A DNA stretch of 64,000 nucleotides from Paenibacillus pabuli (GCF_039831995.1 NZ_JBDOIO010000004.1:124001-188000); one strand, 5' to 3'; shown: positions 9,269 through 18,552, numbered from the stretch's first letter. Numbers and translations are program-made. The notes: generated by a model from the sequence alone, not told the origin.

Positions 9269-10396
9269 ATGGGCAAAAACGGGAAACGAGTGATCACCAT
9301 ATTGCTGGCAGGCTGTCTGATTGCTGTGGCCTTACCGCGCACGGTTGACCTGGATCAGCTGTATGCTGCATCGGACACATCCGATATATCTACGACCACG
9401 GATTTACGCCAGACGTTGCTTACAGCCATGTCACAGCGAACGGAGGAGCTTGTATTTACATACAAAGGCGATGTGAAAGGACTCAAAAAACAACTCCAGA
9501 GCTCTATTGATGAAGCAATGACCAGTGATCCCTATATCCAATATACCGTCAAAAGTTATGCTTTTAATTATAAAGGTTCCAACGTTTCTGCCGAGGTCCA
9601 TGTGAATTTGTCCTACCGGGAGACCAAGGAACAGACCGATTACGTTAACCGCAAAGTGACCAATGTATTAAAAGAGATCATCACACCTGGCATGACGAAT
9701 CATGAGAAGGTGAAAGCGATCCATGACTGGATTGTTCTCCATCTCGCCTATGATACCTCTCTGCAGAAATACACGGCATATGATGGACTTGTCACGGGCA
9801 GCACGGTATGTCAGGGATACTCCCTACTCGCTTATCGCATGCTGGAACGGGTTGGTATTGAGAACCGCATTGTGGAAGGTACAGCAGGTGATCAGCTCCA
9901 CGCGTGGAATATCGTGAAGCTGGACGGGAAATGGTACCATATGGACACGACCTGGGATGATCCCACACCTGACCGCAAAGGGAAGGTTAGTCATAATTAT
10001 TATTTGCTTAGTGACAACGAGATGGCACGTGACCATATCTGGTCGGGCAAAGGCAAATATCCGACTGCACCAGCTCCCTACCGGGATGCCCTGCAAACCT
10101 TGATGCAAAGCGGAGGCAGCAAGGCACCTGCATATCAGAAGCTGTATCATGCGCTGGAATATTCGCTCTATGATGAGAAGGATGCGGTTAGTGGACATTC
10201 CGCATTGGAAACCAAGGTGCAGAATGTACTCAAAGAAGGCGGAACTACTCTTACTTTCAGATATAAGGGTACCGAGGCAAGTCTGGTTGAAGATTTGCAG
10301 AATTTGTATCAGCTCGGAATGAAATCCATATCGTATTATGTGTCCAAAATGGAAGATACGACAGATCTGCGTGTGAAGATCAATTGGACGTTATGA
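9269..10396 (+). CDS. secreted transglutaminase-like cysteine protein
   Basis: The 375-residue protein starts with a basic stretch and hydrophobic segment (ITILLAGCLIAVALP), a signal peptide or anchor. GAGAGGTGG precedes the ATG. The centre is a transglutaminase-core domain with an apparent catalytic triad: Cys in TVCQGYSLLAYRML, His in GDQLHAWNIV, and Asp in YHMDTTWDDP. Family members act as proteases or peptide-bond-modifying enzymes, usually outside the cell. Sequence flanking the core on both sides shows a repeated pattern (ELVFTYKGDVKGLKKQLQ near the N-terminus and TLTFRYKGTEASLVEDLQ near the C-terminus), suggesting duplicated flanking modules around the catalytic core. Substrate unknown. 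Confidence 0.85.
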   Translation: MGKNGKRVITILLAGCLIAVALPRTVDLDQLYAASDTSDISTTTDLRQTLLTAMSQRTEELVFTYKGDVKGLKKQLQSSIDEAMTSDPYIQYTVKSYAFNYKGSNVSAEVHVNLSYRETKEQTDYVNRKVTNVLKEIITPGMTNHEKVKAIHDWIVLHLAYDTSLQKYTAYDGLVTGSTVCQGYSLLAYRMLERVGIENRIVEGTAGDQLHAWNIVKLDGKWYHMDTTWDDPTPDRKGKVSHNYYLLSDNEMARDHIWSGKGKYPTAPAPYRDALQTLMQSGGSKAPAYQKLYHALEYSLYDEKDAVSGHSALETKVQNVLKEGGTTLTFRYKGTEASLVEDLQNLYQLGMKSISYYVSKMEDTTDLRVKINWTL

Positions 10397-10435
10397 ATTA
10401 GGGCGGATGTAATAACGCCTTAATTGTATACAAAC

Positions 10436-10487
10436 AAAATCCCCCTGCTTCTAAACCGTAGAGAACGGTCAGAAGCAGGGGGATTTT
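10436..10487. terminator. bidirectional terminator between convergent genes
   Basis: Perfect 17-base arms AAAATCCCCCTGCTTCT / AGAAGCAGGGGGATTTT with T runs on both strands. It serves the transglutaminase gene (+) and lysP (-). Confidence 0.92.
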
Positions 10488-10495
10488 CTATAAGT

Positions 10496-11974
10496 TTAAT
10501 GCCCGGAGGAATCCGTAGGGGAGAAGTCGCATTCCTGCAGCGGGACCACTTTGGTTTTCTTGATCCATTTGTAACCAAGCCATAGAATCAGGAACAGTGG
10601 CACACTCAGGTAGGCAACAAGTGCTCCGCTCCAGTCGATCCGTTCGCCCGTAAACGCCTGGTAGTTCTGACCGATAATGACGATGATGCAGAGTACAAAA
10701 GCGAAAATCGGTCCGAACGGGAACCATCGTGCACGATAAGGCAAGTCTTTCAAATCCCTGCCTTGGGCAACATAAGCCCGGCGGAAGCGATAATGGCTGA
10801 TTGCGATGCCAAGCCAGGTGATGAATCCGCACATGCCGGATGCATTCAGCAGCCAGGTATATACAATACCGTCACCGAACAGGGAGGCGAGAAACGCCAG
10901 CATGCCGACAGCTGTAGTTACGAGCAGGGCATTCATCGGAATGCCTTTTTTGTTCAATCGTCCAAGGAAACGCGGCGCCTTGCCATCACGGGCAAGAGCA
11001 TAGAGGACCCGGCTTGAAGCATACATGCCGGAGTTTCCTGCAGACAGCACAGAGGTCAGGATGACAGCGTTCATTACCGAAGCTGCAATGGCAAGCCCGG
11101 CTTTTTCGAATACCAGCGTAAACGGACTGACACCGATGTTGTTCAGATCCCCTTTGAGCAGGTCCGGATGAGTATACGGGATGATCAAACTGATTACCGT
11201 GATGGCCAAAATGTAGAAGATCAGAATCCGCCAGAATACCTGCCGAATGGCACGAGGAACATTTTCACGCGGATTTTCACTCTCACCGGCAGCTACACCA
11301 ATGAGCTCGGTACCCTGGAAGGAGAACCCGGCAGCCATGAACACACCAAGCACGGCGAAGAATCCGCCATGGATAGGGGCATCGCCCACAGTAAAGTTAC
11401 TGAAACCGACGGCTTCACCGCCCATAATACCGAAGATCATCAGCACACCCACAGTCAAAAAGATAATGACGGTAGCGACTTTGATGATGGCAAACCAATA
11501 TTCCGATTCACCGTAACCTTTAACAGACAGAACATTCAGAGCAAAAATTAGAACGAGAAATAGCAGGCTCCATAACATGGACGAACTGTCAGGGAACCAA
11601 TACTTGATGAGTACCGTAGCCGCGGCCAGCTCGGCCGCAATGGTAACAGCCCAGTTGTACCAGAAATTCCAGCCCATGGCGAAGCCAAGTGCAGGATCGA
11701 CGAAACGAGCGGCATACGTATTGAATGAACCGGAGTCAGGCATAAATGTCGCCAGTTCTCCAAGGCTTGTCATCAGAAAGTAAACCATGATACCAACGGC
11801 GGCATATGCAATCAACGCACCACCTGGACCAGCTGTGGAGATGGCGGTACCGCTTGCGAGGAACAGTCCAGTACCGATGGAGCCACCGAGGGCAATCATC
11901 GTCATATGCCGTGCACGCAATCCTTTTTTCAGGGAACCGTCTGTTGTTGTTTGCTTGTTGTTGCGGTCTTGCAA
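10496..11974 (-). CDS. lysP: lysine-specific permease, APC family
   Basis: Imports lysine by proton symport across the cytoplasmic membrane. The 492-residue product has about 12 membrane segments and closely follows E. coli LysP: LKARH-like LRARHMTMIALGGSIGTGLF at the N-terminus, VYFLMTSLGELA, FSFQGTELIGVAAGES, LSAGNSGMYASSRVLY and AISHYRFRRAY. The TTG start at 11974 was chosen because GAAGGAGTG lies just upstream; the open frame continues to 12031 but that part overlaps the leader terminator. A lysine riboswitch and terminator precede the gene, so uptake should be shut down when lysine is abundant. This independently supports the substrate. Confidence 0.95.
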   Translation of the reverse strand: MQDRNNKQTTTDGSLKKGLRARHMTMIALGGSIGTGLFLASGTAISTAGPGGALIAYAAVGIMVYFLMTSLGELATFMPDSGSFNTYAARFVDPALGFAMGWNFWYNWAVTIAAELAAATVLIKYWFPDSSSMLWSLLFLVLIFALNVLSVKGYGESEYWFAIIKVATVIIFLTVGVLMIFGIMGGEAVGFSNFTVGDAPIHGGFFAVLGVFMAAGFSFQGTELIGVAAGESENPRENVPRAIRQVFWRILIFYILAITVISLIIPYTHPDLLKGDLNNIGVSPFTLVFEKAGLAIAASVMNAVILTSVLSAGNSGMYASSRVLYALARDGKAPRFLGRLNKKGIPMNALLVTTAVGMLAFLASLFGDGIVYTWLLNASGMCGFITWLGIAISHYRFRRAYVAQGRDLKDLPYRARWFPFGPIFAFVLCIIVIIGQNYQAFTGERIDWSGALVAYLSVPLFLILWLGYKWIKKTKVVPLQECDFSPTDSSGH

Positions 11975-12031
11975 TGAAAACACTCCTTCACTCAGCGTAC
12001 TGATGATATGGATCAATGGCGCTATACGCAT

Positions 12032-12061
12032 AAAAGACCGCAGGCTTCAGCCCGCGGTCTT
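12032..12061 (-). terminator. riboswitch-controlled leader terminator of lysP
   Basis: On the minus strand, AAGACCGCGGGC and GCCTGCGGTCTT form a long stem with a short loop, followed by TTTTAT, between the lysine aptamer and the lysP start. It is the expected expression platform for ligand-induced termination. Confidence 0.85.
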
Positions 12062-12087
12062 GATATCCATTGTCCGCACCTGTCCCA

Positions 12088-12313
12088 GATGTTATAAGAT
12101 AGCTCAACACAGAAGAATTCATACCACCCAAGCAGGCTGGTGTGTATCTCTGTGACAGTTCTGTACCTTTCGGCAGCAGCCCCAACCATACTGGACAACG
12201 TAAGGAACCGTCCAGCAGGCTTCGGCGGGTGCACCTTTCGGCTGATCTCATGAGCGGCTCCTTAGCGCCTCCTTCAGCTTACTGATCGCACCCGCGACCT
12301 CTACCTCATCATC
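12088..12313 (-). promoter_or_regulatory. lysine riboswitch (L box)
   Basis: The leader of lysP contains, in order on the minus strand, the L-box signatures GGTAGAGGTCGCGGG, GATCAGTAAGCTGAAGGAGG, GATCAGCCGAAAGG, CCGCCGAAGCC, GGGGCTGCTG, AACTGTCACAGAG and finally GAGCTATCTTA. The first (GATGATGAGGTAG) and last (CTATCTTATAACATC) segments can pair to form the closing P1 helix. These blocks correspond one by one to the known lysC-type lysine aptamer. It is placed directly upstream of a terminator and a LysP-like transporter, a frequent arrangement for this riboswitch. Lysine binding should stabilise P1 and favour the terminator. Confidence 0.95.
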
Positions 12314-12456
12314 GTGGATGAGGTGTATCTATTGTCTATGAAATTATTGAATAGCAGAACGTTACATGCCATGTTCTGTTGCTCAAACAGACATTCAGTA
12401 TACCTTTCCTCGTTTCATCATGCAATAACAAAAGTTGGATGTTCTCTTAACAAGGA

Positions 12457-13599
12457 CTATTCCGTCTTTTTGTTGCGTCCGGCCATTTGCTGCCATACGG
12501 TACCGGCAGCCTGTTCACCGGATTCAATTCGCTCGAGTGCCATCTTGGCCTGCAGGCTAACTTCAAACTCGGGATCGTCTGCTGCCTTCCGCAGGGCTTG
12601 TTCCGCTTCTTCGGTTCCCACTTCGTATAAGAAACGGGCTGCACGCCAGCGCACCAGTTTGCTGCTGTCGGTGAGCGTAGCCGTCATCGCAGCGGTTGCC
12701 GCCGGGTCACCGATATCGGACAATGTGTCTCCAGCGGTACGGCGTACGGCAGGGGAGCTGTCCTTGAGCGCCTCATACAGCAATTCCATGGCTTCCGGCG
12801 TTTTGATATCACCAAGATAAACTACCGCTAACCGGCGTATCTGCATTTTACTGTCATGCAGAGCACGGGCCACAAGCGGCAATCGTTCTTCTGTAGGTTC
12901 CATGCCGTCAAAAGCTGCGTAACGTACATTCCAATCCTCACTGCTCAGTGCTTCTTCCAGTTCGGCACCTTCCAGCCTGCGGCGGCGTTCCACGAACTCT
13001 TCTGCATTGGTACCATGCGCAATGGCCTGTTCGATAACCTGCTTTAGACGCTCTGGTGGATAGGCTGCCTCCAGTTCCTGCTCAACCTCACGGGCTATGT
13101 CGGGCAGTTCACCGTACCTTACGCCGTAATCACTCAATTTACGTTCCTTGATCAGAGTTGCGCTGGCCACTTCGGTAACGGCCTTAACGAACCGATCGGA
13201 GAGTGAGATTCGTTCTTCCTTCGCACCTGCCTTAACCCGGATCTGCATCGGAACACCGCGGAAAAACTGTATAAATACCTGTGCTTCGCCAAAGTGCTCG
13301 CCTGATGCATCTTGTGATTCAATCCAGTCGAGGTCCATTCCTTGTTGGCCAAGTCGGCTCTGGACTTCTCCCAGGATGACGGACCAGTCAGCATTCCCCT
13401 TGCGGTCCAGCGCAACGAAGTCCGTGGTATGAAATACACTTTTAACGCCAGGAATATGGAGCATCTGGCGGATAAACGCCGGAGCAGACCGTTCATTATC
13501 CAGCGTGTAGGTTCTGCGGATCCCGTCCTCCAGACGCTCATCAAGATGAAGCATCATTGTATTGGGACTGGGTGTTGGTTCAATGGAAACAATATTCAT
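12457..13599 (-). CDS. Nfu N-domain / HEAT-repeat protein, conserved virulence factor C family
   Basis: A 380-residue cytoplasmic protein. The first 85 residues match the Nfu/NifU N-terminal scaffold domain (SIEPTPSPNTMMLHLD, HIPGVKSVFHTTDFVALDRK). A middle part is typical of the CvfC/YpgR family (IFFR-like VFIQFFRGVPMQIRV, DYGVRYGELPDIAREVE). The C-terminus holds HEAT-like repeats (MQIRRLAVVYLGDIKTPEAM, PAVRRTAGDTLSDIGDPAAT, LVRWRAARFLYEVGTEEA). AGGAGGTTATGAACCG precedes the ATG. In Staphylococcus aureus the homologous gene affects virulence-gene expression; the biochemical function is unknown. No Cys-x-x-Cys iron-sulphur site of NifU is present. Confidence 0.85.
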   Translation of the reverse strand: MNIVSIEPTPSPNTMMLHLDERLEDGIRRTYTLDNERSAPAFIRQMLHIPGVKSVFHTTDFVALDRKGNADWSVILGEVQSRLGQQGMDLDWIESQDASGEHFGEAQVFIQFFRGVPMQIRVKAGAKEERISLSDRFVKAVTEVASATLIKERKLSDYGVRYGELPDIAREVEQELEAAYPPERLKQVIEQAIAHGTNAEEFVERRRRLEGAELEEALSSEDWNVRYAAFDGMEPTEERLPLVARALHDSKMQIRRLAVVYLGDIKTPEAMELLYEALKDSSPAVRRTAGDTLSDIGDPAATAAMTATLTDSSKLVRWRAARFLYEVGTEEAEQALRKAADDPEFEVSLQAKMALERIESGEQAAGTVWQQMAGRNKKTE

Positions 13600-13824
13600 C
13601 GGTTCATAACCTCCTGTACCGGATTCGTCATTTAAGTTCCCGTGATAGATACGGGTATATCTCTATTTTACATGAATGGAGGCAAACTGCGAAATGGATG
13701 ACAAACCTTACATAGTTGTGTGAGAAGTACTAAGATTGTTAACACTTCTTTCATCTTCACTCACAAACATTTTTAAATGAAGATTGGCACAATAAGTAGA
13801 ATGAGACAACTGGAGGTTACAGCT

Positions 13825-14289
13825 ATGGAACGTATAACAGTACTTTCGGACGGAAGTCGCGGTATTGCTTATGAGAATATTATTGAAATGTTTAATGAGT
13901 GGATGGAGGAGGAACAGGAAGAGTGCATTCGAGGCGAAGAACTAAACGAGAAGAGGGGTTCGAGGTCCACTTGGGGCCGGTCGCGTTATTGCATTGTCGA
14001 TTACATGGATGCAAGCCAAGCAGTCTCGGCATCCAATGCCATTCGTGCCTTTATCCCTCAGCTCCCCCTGCTGGTCATTACAGATTTCCACTCGTTGATT
14101 CGCAGACAGCATTTGCAGCAAATTACAGGTAATGGCCTCATTAAGATGATTCTCTGGAATCAACATGAACCACATCAGCTGTATTTGGACATTCAGAAGT
14201 GGCTGTACTCCACGCTTCAGGATCAAGAAGAAGCCATGCCCGCTGCCATGTCAATTCAAAAATTCACACGGAGAGGGCATAGCCACTAG
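13825..14289 (+). CDS. unknown small protein, possibly a degenerate receiver fold
   Basis: A 154-residue product with GGAGG nine bases before the ATG at 13825. It was not recognised as a known family. The middle alternates hydrophobic strands and helices in a response-regulator-like way (RYCIVDYMDA, LPLLVITDFHSLI, GLIKMILWNQHEP, YLDIQKWL), with TDF and IKM at the positions of the conserved Thr and Lys loops. There is no N-terminal Asp-Asp pair and no clear phosphoacceptor. The first third is acidic (MEEEQEECIRGEE). It converges with the response regulator gene at 14305, only 15 bp apart. The receiver resemblance is an inference from pattern only. Confidence 0.6.
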   Translation: MERITVLSDGSRGIAYENIIEMFNEWMEEEQEECIRGEELNEKRGSRSTWGRSRYCIVDYMDASQAVSASNAIRAFIPQLPLLVITDFHSLIRRQHLQQITGNGLIKMILWNQHEPHQLYLDIQKWLYSTLQDQEEAMPAAMSIQKFTRRGHSH

Positions 14290-14304
14290 CTAAAGGATGT
14301 TTGA

Positions 14305-15003
14305 TTAAATCACATATTTATAACCTGTTCCCCAAACGGTCTTGATATAGCGAGGATTTTTGGGGTCGGGCTCGATTTTCTTACGCAAGCTGGAGATGTG
14401 TACATCAATGGTACGGTCCAAATAGGCTCGTTCTGAACCTTTGATTCGGTCCATGAGCTCATTGCGGGTAAATACTTTGCCGGGATTTTTGTACAGTTCT
14501 TTCATGATCTCAAATTCAATATGAGTGACTTCGATTTCTACTCCGTTGACGAACAGAGTCCGTCTATATTCATTTACGCTCACATGCCCCGTATTTTCTG
14601 ATGGTTTATCCTCTTTTGCTGGTTTATCGGGATAAGAAATGGCGGATCTGCGCAGCAATGCCTTGATCCTTGCGTCGAGCTCCTTCAGACTAAAGGGCTT
14701 ACAAAGGAAATCATCAGCACCGTTATGTAATGCTCGGAGTCGGTCGTTCAGCATTGTGCTTGCCGAAATCATGAGAATTGGTACAGTGGAATGCTGGCGA
14801 AATGCATCTACCAGATCATTTCCATCCATTTCGGGCAGCATCAGATCAGTCACAACAATATCCGGTCCGAACCGTGGGAAAAGTTGAAGTGCTTCACGGG
14901 CGTGATGAACCCGCTCTGTTATGTATCCTTCCTCCTCAAGAAAGAAAGCAATCATGTCAGCCAGATTTTTCTCATCTTCTATAAGAAGTACTTTGATAGA
15001 CAT
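14305..15003 (-). CDS. OmpR/PhoB-type response regulator
   Basis: A 232-residue two-component transcription factor. The receiver domain (about 1-120) shows the acidic pair IEDE, phosphoacceptor Asp in VVTDLMLPEMDG, the SAS switch loop and the Lys in FLCKPFSLKEL. A winged-helix DNA-binding domain (about 135-232) has VTHIEFEIMKEL, VFTRNELMDRIKG and the wing GTGYKYVI. The ATG at 15003 was chosen because AGGAG is ten bases upstream; a GTG at 15012 is too close to it. It is divergent from the PAS histidine kinase gene at 15345, its probable partner. The signal and target genes are unknown. Confidence 0.93.
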   Translation of the reverse strand: MSIKVLLIEDEKNLADMIAFFLEEEGYITERVHHAREALQLFPRFGPDIVVTDLMLPEMDGNDLVDAFRQHSTVPILMISASTMLNDRLRALHNGADDFLCKPFSLKELDARIKALLRRSAISYPDKPAKEDKPSENTGHVSVNEYRRTLFVNGVEIEVTHIEFEIMKELYKNPGKVFTRNELMDRIKGSERAYLDRTIDVHISSLRKKIEPDPKNPRYIKTVWGTGYKYVI

Positions 15004-15344
15004 AGAGGTCACACTCCTGATGAAAAGAATTTGTTAAGAAATTACTAAAAAAAAGATGAGTTTTGTGTAGAAATACCACAAATTTTTTAATGTTTATATT
15101 CCAGTATATAGGATGTATATGTAGGAGAGTACAAACCGAAGAAGAACTTCAGTATTTTACCATAGCTGTGGCTATTTTGCCGATAAATCAAATTTTGCCA
15201 ACGAAAAAAGCTTGTGATATATACAGTATAATGTATCAAGGGGATTTGAGGAAAGAAAAGTAGTTAGAACGGTTTTCATTTATAGGAGGAACCAACGTTG
15301 TTGTTAAATACGAATAAAGAAATAGGTCAAGAGGATTTTAGTCC
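15004..15344. other. divergent intergenic region between response regulator and kinase
   Basis: 341 bp of very AT-rich sequence. A TATAAT box at 15227-15232 points towards the kinase gene but lacks a clear -35 partner. Short open frames here have no ribosome sites and look random. The kinase ribosome site AAGAGGA is at the right end. Confidence 0.45.
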
Positions 15345-18191
15345 ATGCTTCGGATAATAACGACCAAAATGCTGGAATGGATTATAGAGAAACTTCGCAT
15401 TGCCTGGATCGGAACAGTGATACTGATTGTGCTTGGAACATTGGGGAGCATCTATCCACTTACGTTATTTTATGGTGTCCAATTGATGTTCGGCAGTGCA
15501 GCTGCACTTGTTGCCCTGCGTTTGCATGGTGGTGTGTACGGGTTTATTACCATAACAGCAATCAGTGCATTACACCTGTTGTATACGGGGCCAACTGCCC
15601 ATAGTTTATATATGATCTGTGCACATTTCATTGAATTGGTCTGGATGCTCGGATGGCAGATCCGTTGGAAGAACGGAAGTATTATGAAGGCCAATGCCGT
15701 ATTTTGGGTCGTTATGTTACTGCCTGTCTTGGGGTATGGGCATTATATCCTGAACATGAATCTGGATGAATTAAAGTATGCATATATGCATATTGCCGTG
15801 GTCAGTATGGTTAACGCGCTAATTGCTGGATTAATCGTGGACTTCTGGATCACCAACGGCGAGCATCCATCGAAAAGGACAGGAACCATCCCGCTAAGCC
15901 GAATTGCGTTTAAATATGTGGTCGTGTTTGTTGTTGTTGTCTCCCTGTTTCTTTTATCTGCAGATAGCCGCAGGCAGTTAAGTCAAATTCATGAAACGAT
16001 TATATTAAATATGAAACATGCGGCAAATGCGGTGACTCAGGATCTGGATGAACGATATTTAACAGTTCAAAATATGCAGCAGAGCATGGAGCGTTATCAT
16101 CATCTATTGGATGTGAACGTAATTATTCTGGATAAAAATGATCGCGTGATTGCTTCCGGGCAGGATAACATACAAATTGGCGAATATCTGAATACAAGCA
16201 ATTATCGTTACCTGAAGGAGGGAGAGTCCTCCATTATCTTTCGTTCAGGAGATGCTTATTACAGCGATGCACTTACCTATTGGAAAAATGCCTCATTTAT
16301 CTATAAAGCAGATGTGGAGTCAGATACTTCTTACCATGTCTTCGTGGAAACAAGTTCGGCCAATTATTATCCACGGATTGAATCCATCTATCTGACCACA
16401 CTTCAAAGTCTGTTTCTCATTTTTGTAACGTCGATGGTTGTGGCTGCTCCATTAAGCAGAAAGGTGGTAAGTCCTTTGATCAGGCTTACTCGGATGACCG
16501 GTTTACTCCCAAGGTTATTATTTCGAAAAGGCAAAATGAATTGGCCGACAAGCCATGTCACCGAAGTTCAAATCCTGATTGGCAATCTGCGCAAAATGGC
16601 AGATGTTCTGCTAGAACAATTCGAACAGATTCGTCAGGACAAATTGACGCTGGAGGACAGGGTCCGTGCACGGACCAAGGAACTGAAAAATAGTGAAGAA
16701 ATCAAACGCGCCATTATCGATTCATCCATTGACGCCATTATTGCTGTGGACCCCAACGGATTGATCATTGAGTTCAACCCCGAAGCGGAAAGAATGTTTG
16801 GATTGAAACGGGAAGAGGTCATCTGCAAGACCGATGCACCGTCTCTTTTTCAGGGGGCGAGTTGCATGGAGATCAAGGAAATGCTGGAGCGATACGAATA
16901 TATCCGGGGCAAACGGCATGCCAATGTCGAGGAGATTTCAGGCATCCGTAGAGATGGTTCGGTTTTCCCGATTGAATACAAAATAGTAGAAATTCAGCTG
17001 GGCAACAATGAGACGCTCTATAACTTGTTTATTAAAGATATCACCGATAAAACACGAGCAGAAGAAGAGCGTGTGCGTCATGCACTCGCGCTGGAGAAAC
17101 TGAATGCAGAGCTGTTTAACGAGAAAATCGCGATTCAGGAACAGCGTGATATCAGTGAACACTTTATTGAATCAGTTCGGGAAGGGCTTGTCATGTCAGA
17201 TCGCTCCGGCACGATTACCATCGTTAACCGAAGGGTTGAGGAAATGTTTGGCCTTGGTGACTTCCTGGGCAGATCCATCGAAGAATTTGCCCAAGCCATG
17301 GATAAGGTTGTCCTGACAGATGACTTCAATCTGGTGGATCAAACGAGGGCATTTTTGCACGGGGAACGTGCTTTCGTGGAGACTGAATTCAGTTTCAATA
17401 ACAAGGAGAAAAGTGTGTTTTCCCTCTATATCAAGCAAGTGGATGTGCCTGGGAAAAACCATGGGTTCCTGCTTGTGTTCCGTGACCGTACGGAAGAAGA
17501 ACGCCTGAATCGAATGAAAAACGAGTTAATTAGCGTGGTATCCCATGAGCTGAGGACTCCAGTAGCAACCATTATGGGTTATGTAGAATTAATGATGATG
17601 TATGATTTACCCGCTTCACAGCGACAGGAGTTTATGGAAACGATCTCGTCGGAGGGCAGTCGTTTAAGCAGCCTGCTTGAGGATGTACTGGATATCCAGC
17701 GTCTGGACAACGAAGGCATGACTTATCACATGACCTATGTACCTCTGCTCGAATTGGTGGAGGGGGTAGCAGAGCAATGGAATATCAAATCCATTCAGCG
17801 CATTCATGTGCATGCCTTCAACGGCGACTTCTTTGCCTATGCGGACCAGAATCGGATGGTCCAGGTACTCCATAACCTGATTGGCAATGCAGTCAAGTAT
17901 TCACCTGGAACGGAACGGATAGACATCACCCTTTGGGAAGAAAATGAGTGGATATGCATCGATGTGCGTGATTACGGAATAGGCATTCCGGAGAATGTGC
18001 AGGATATGCTGTTTACGAAGTTTTATCGTGTCGATAACTCAGACCACAGGCAGATCGGCGGAACTGGACTCGGGCTGTATATTTCACGCAAAATTGTGGA
18101 AGATCATCAGGGGACACTTACGTTTATATCCGCAACGGGCAAAGGCAGCACCTTCAAAGTGCGATTGCCCAAGCAGGAGGATCTCCTCTAA
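15345..18191 (+). CDS. membrane sensor histidine kinase with two PAS domains
   Basis: A 948-residue kinase. The first ~210 residues form about six membrane helices of the 5TMR-LYT/MASE type (IGTVILIVLGTLGSIYPLTL, VVMLLPVLGYGHYI, YVVVFVVVVSLFLLS). Residues about 215-345 are an extracytoplasmic Cache-like sensor; another membrane helix follows (LQSLFLIFVTSMVVAAPLS). Then come a linker, PAS1 (IIDSSIDAIIAVDPNG), PAS2 (FIESVREGLVMSDRSG), HisKA with the phosphoacceptor in VVSHELRTPVATIMG (His about 734) and HATPase with NLIGNAVKYS, DYGIGIP and GGTGLGLYIS. All catalytic boxes are intact. The gene is divergent from the OmpR-type regulator, which is probably its substrate. A terminator follows. Confidence 0.93.
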   Translation: MLRIITTKMLEWIIEKLRIAWIGTVILIVLGTLGSIYPLTLFYGVQLMFGSAAALVALRLHGGVYGFITITAISALHLLYTGPTAHSLYMICAHFIELVWMLGWQIRWKNGSIMKANAVFWVVMLLPVLGYGHYILNMNLDELKYAYMHIAVVSMVNALIAGLIVDFWITNGEHPSKRTGTIPLSRIAFKYVVVFVVVVSLFLLSADSRRQLSQIHETIILNMKHAANAVTQDLDERYLTVQNMQQSMERYHHLLDVNVIILDKNDRVIASGQDNIQIGEYLNTSNYRYLKEGESSIIFRSGDAYYSDALTYWKNASFIYKADVESDTSYHVFVETSSANYYPRIESIYLTTLQSLFLIFVTSMVVAAPLSRKVVSPLIRLTRMTGLLPRLLFRKGKMNWPTSHVTEVQILIGNLRKMADVLLEQFEQIRQDKLTLEDRVRARTKELKNSEEIKRAIIDSSIDAIIAVDPNGLIIEFNPEAERMFGLKREEVICKTDAPSLFQGASCMEIKEMLERYEYIRGKRHANVEEISGIRRDGSVFPIEYKIVEIQLGNNETLYNLFIKDITDKTRAEEERVRHALALEKLNAELFNEKIAIQEQRDISEHFIESVREGLVMSDRSGTITIVNRRVEEMFGLGDFLGRSIEEFAQAMDKVVLTDDFNLVDQTRAFLHGERAFVETEFSFNNKEKSVFSLYIKQVDVPGKNHGFLLVFRDRTEEERLNRMKNELISVVSHELRTPVATIMGYVELMMMYDLPASQRQEFMETISSEGSRLSSLLEDVLDIQRLDNEGMTYHMTYVPLLELVEGVAEQWNIKSIQRIHVHAFNGDFFAYADQNRMVQVLHNLIGNAVKYSPGTERIDITLWEENEWICIDVRDYGIGIPENVQDMLFTKFYRVDNSDHRQIGGTGLGLYISRKIVEDHQGTLTFISATGKGSTFKVRLPKQEDLL

Positions 18192-18250
18192 AACAGAGAT
18201 TTGTTCAGGATGCCCGTAGTCGCGAACTGGATGGATACAACATACTCAGG

Positions 18251-18295
18251 CCTTTATTTTCAGTGAACCATGTGCTGAAGATAGAGGTTTTTTTT
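18251..18295 (+). terminator. terminator after the sensor kinase gene
   Basis: A 13-base stem (CCTTTATTTTCAG / CTGAAGATAGAGG, two G-U pairs), an 11-base loop and TTTTTTTT. Confidence 0.8.
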
Positions 18296-18389
18296 GTTTT
18301 TCAAATATTCAGGATAAAAAATCATGATCTTTTGCAAACTGTCTATAGCGCCATAATTTGCATCGGATCAAAAGGAGGATGGCAGGTAT

Positions 18390-18494
18390 ATGTTTCGCAA
18401 ACAGGAGAAAACGCTCATTATTGTCTGCCTGGTCGCAGCAGTGGTCGTACTGTATGCCGTTGTGAAAAGTATTATGCGTATCATGAGTTATTGA
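18390..18494 (+). CDS. 34-residue single-span membrane peptide upstream of cydA
   Basis: A short frame reading MFRKQEKTLIIVCLVAAVV and ending KSIMRIMSY, with AAAGGAGG eleven bases before the ATG. It has a positively charged N-terminus, one hydrophobic span of about 18 residues and a basic C-terminus. It lies 58 bp before cydA after a terminator, so it may be the first gene of the cyd operon. It does not look like CydS, for which a better candidate sits after cydB. No homologue was recognised; it could be a small regulator or assembly factor of the oxidase, or a chance frame. Confidence 0.5.
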   Translation: MFRKQEKTLIIVCLVAAVVVLYAVVKSIMRIMSY

Positions 18495-18552
18495 GTTGTT
18501 TGGACAAGCAGGTACGTGAAGCTGTACATCATGTTGAAGAGGAGTGTAACCC

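Noticed and set aside
15063..15263. Short plus-strand frame in the divergent intergenic region
   Set aside because: No ribosome site, Cys/Ile-rich random-looking product, and it lies in the expected regulatory gap.
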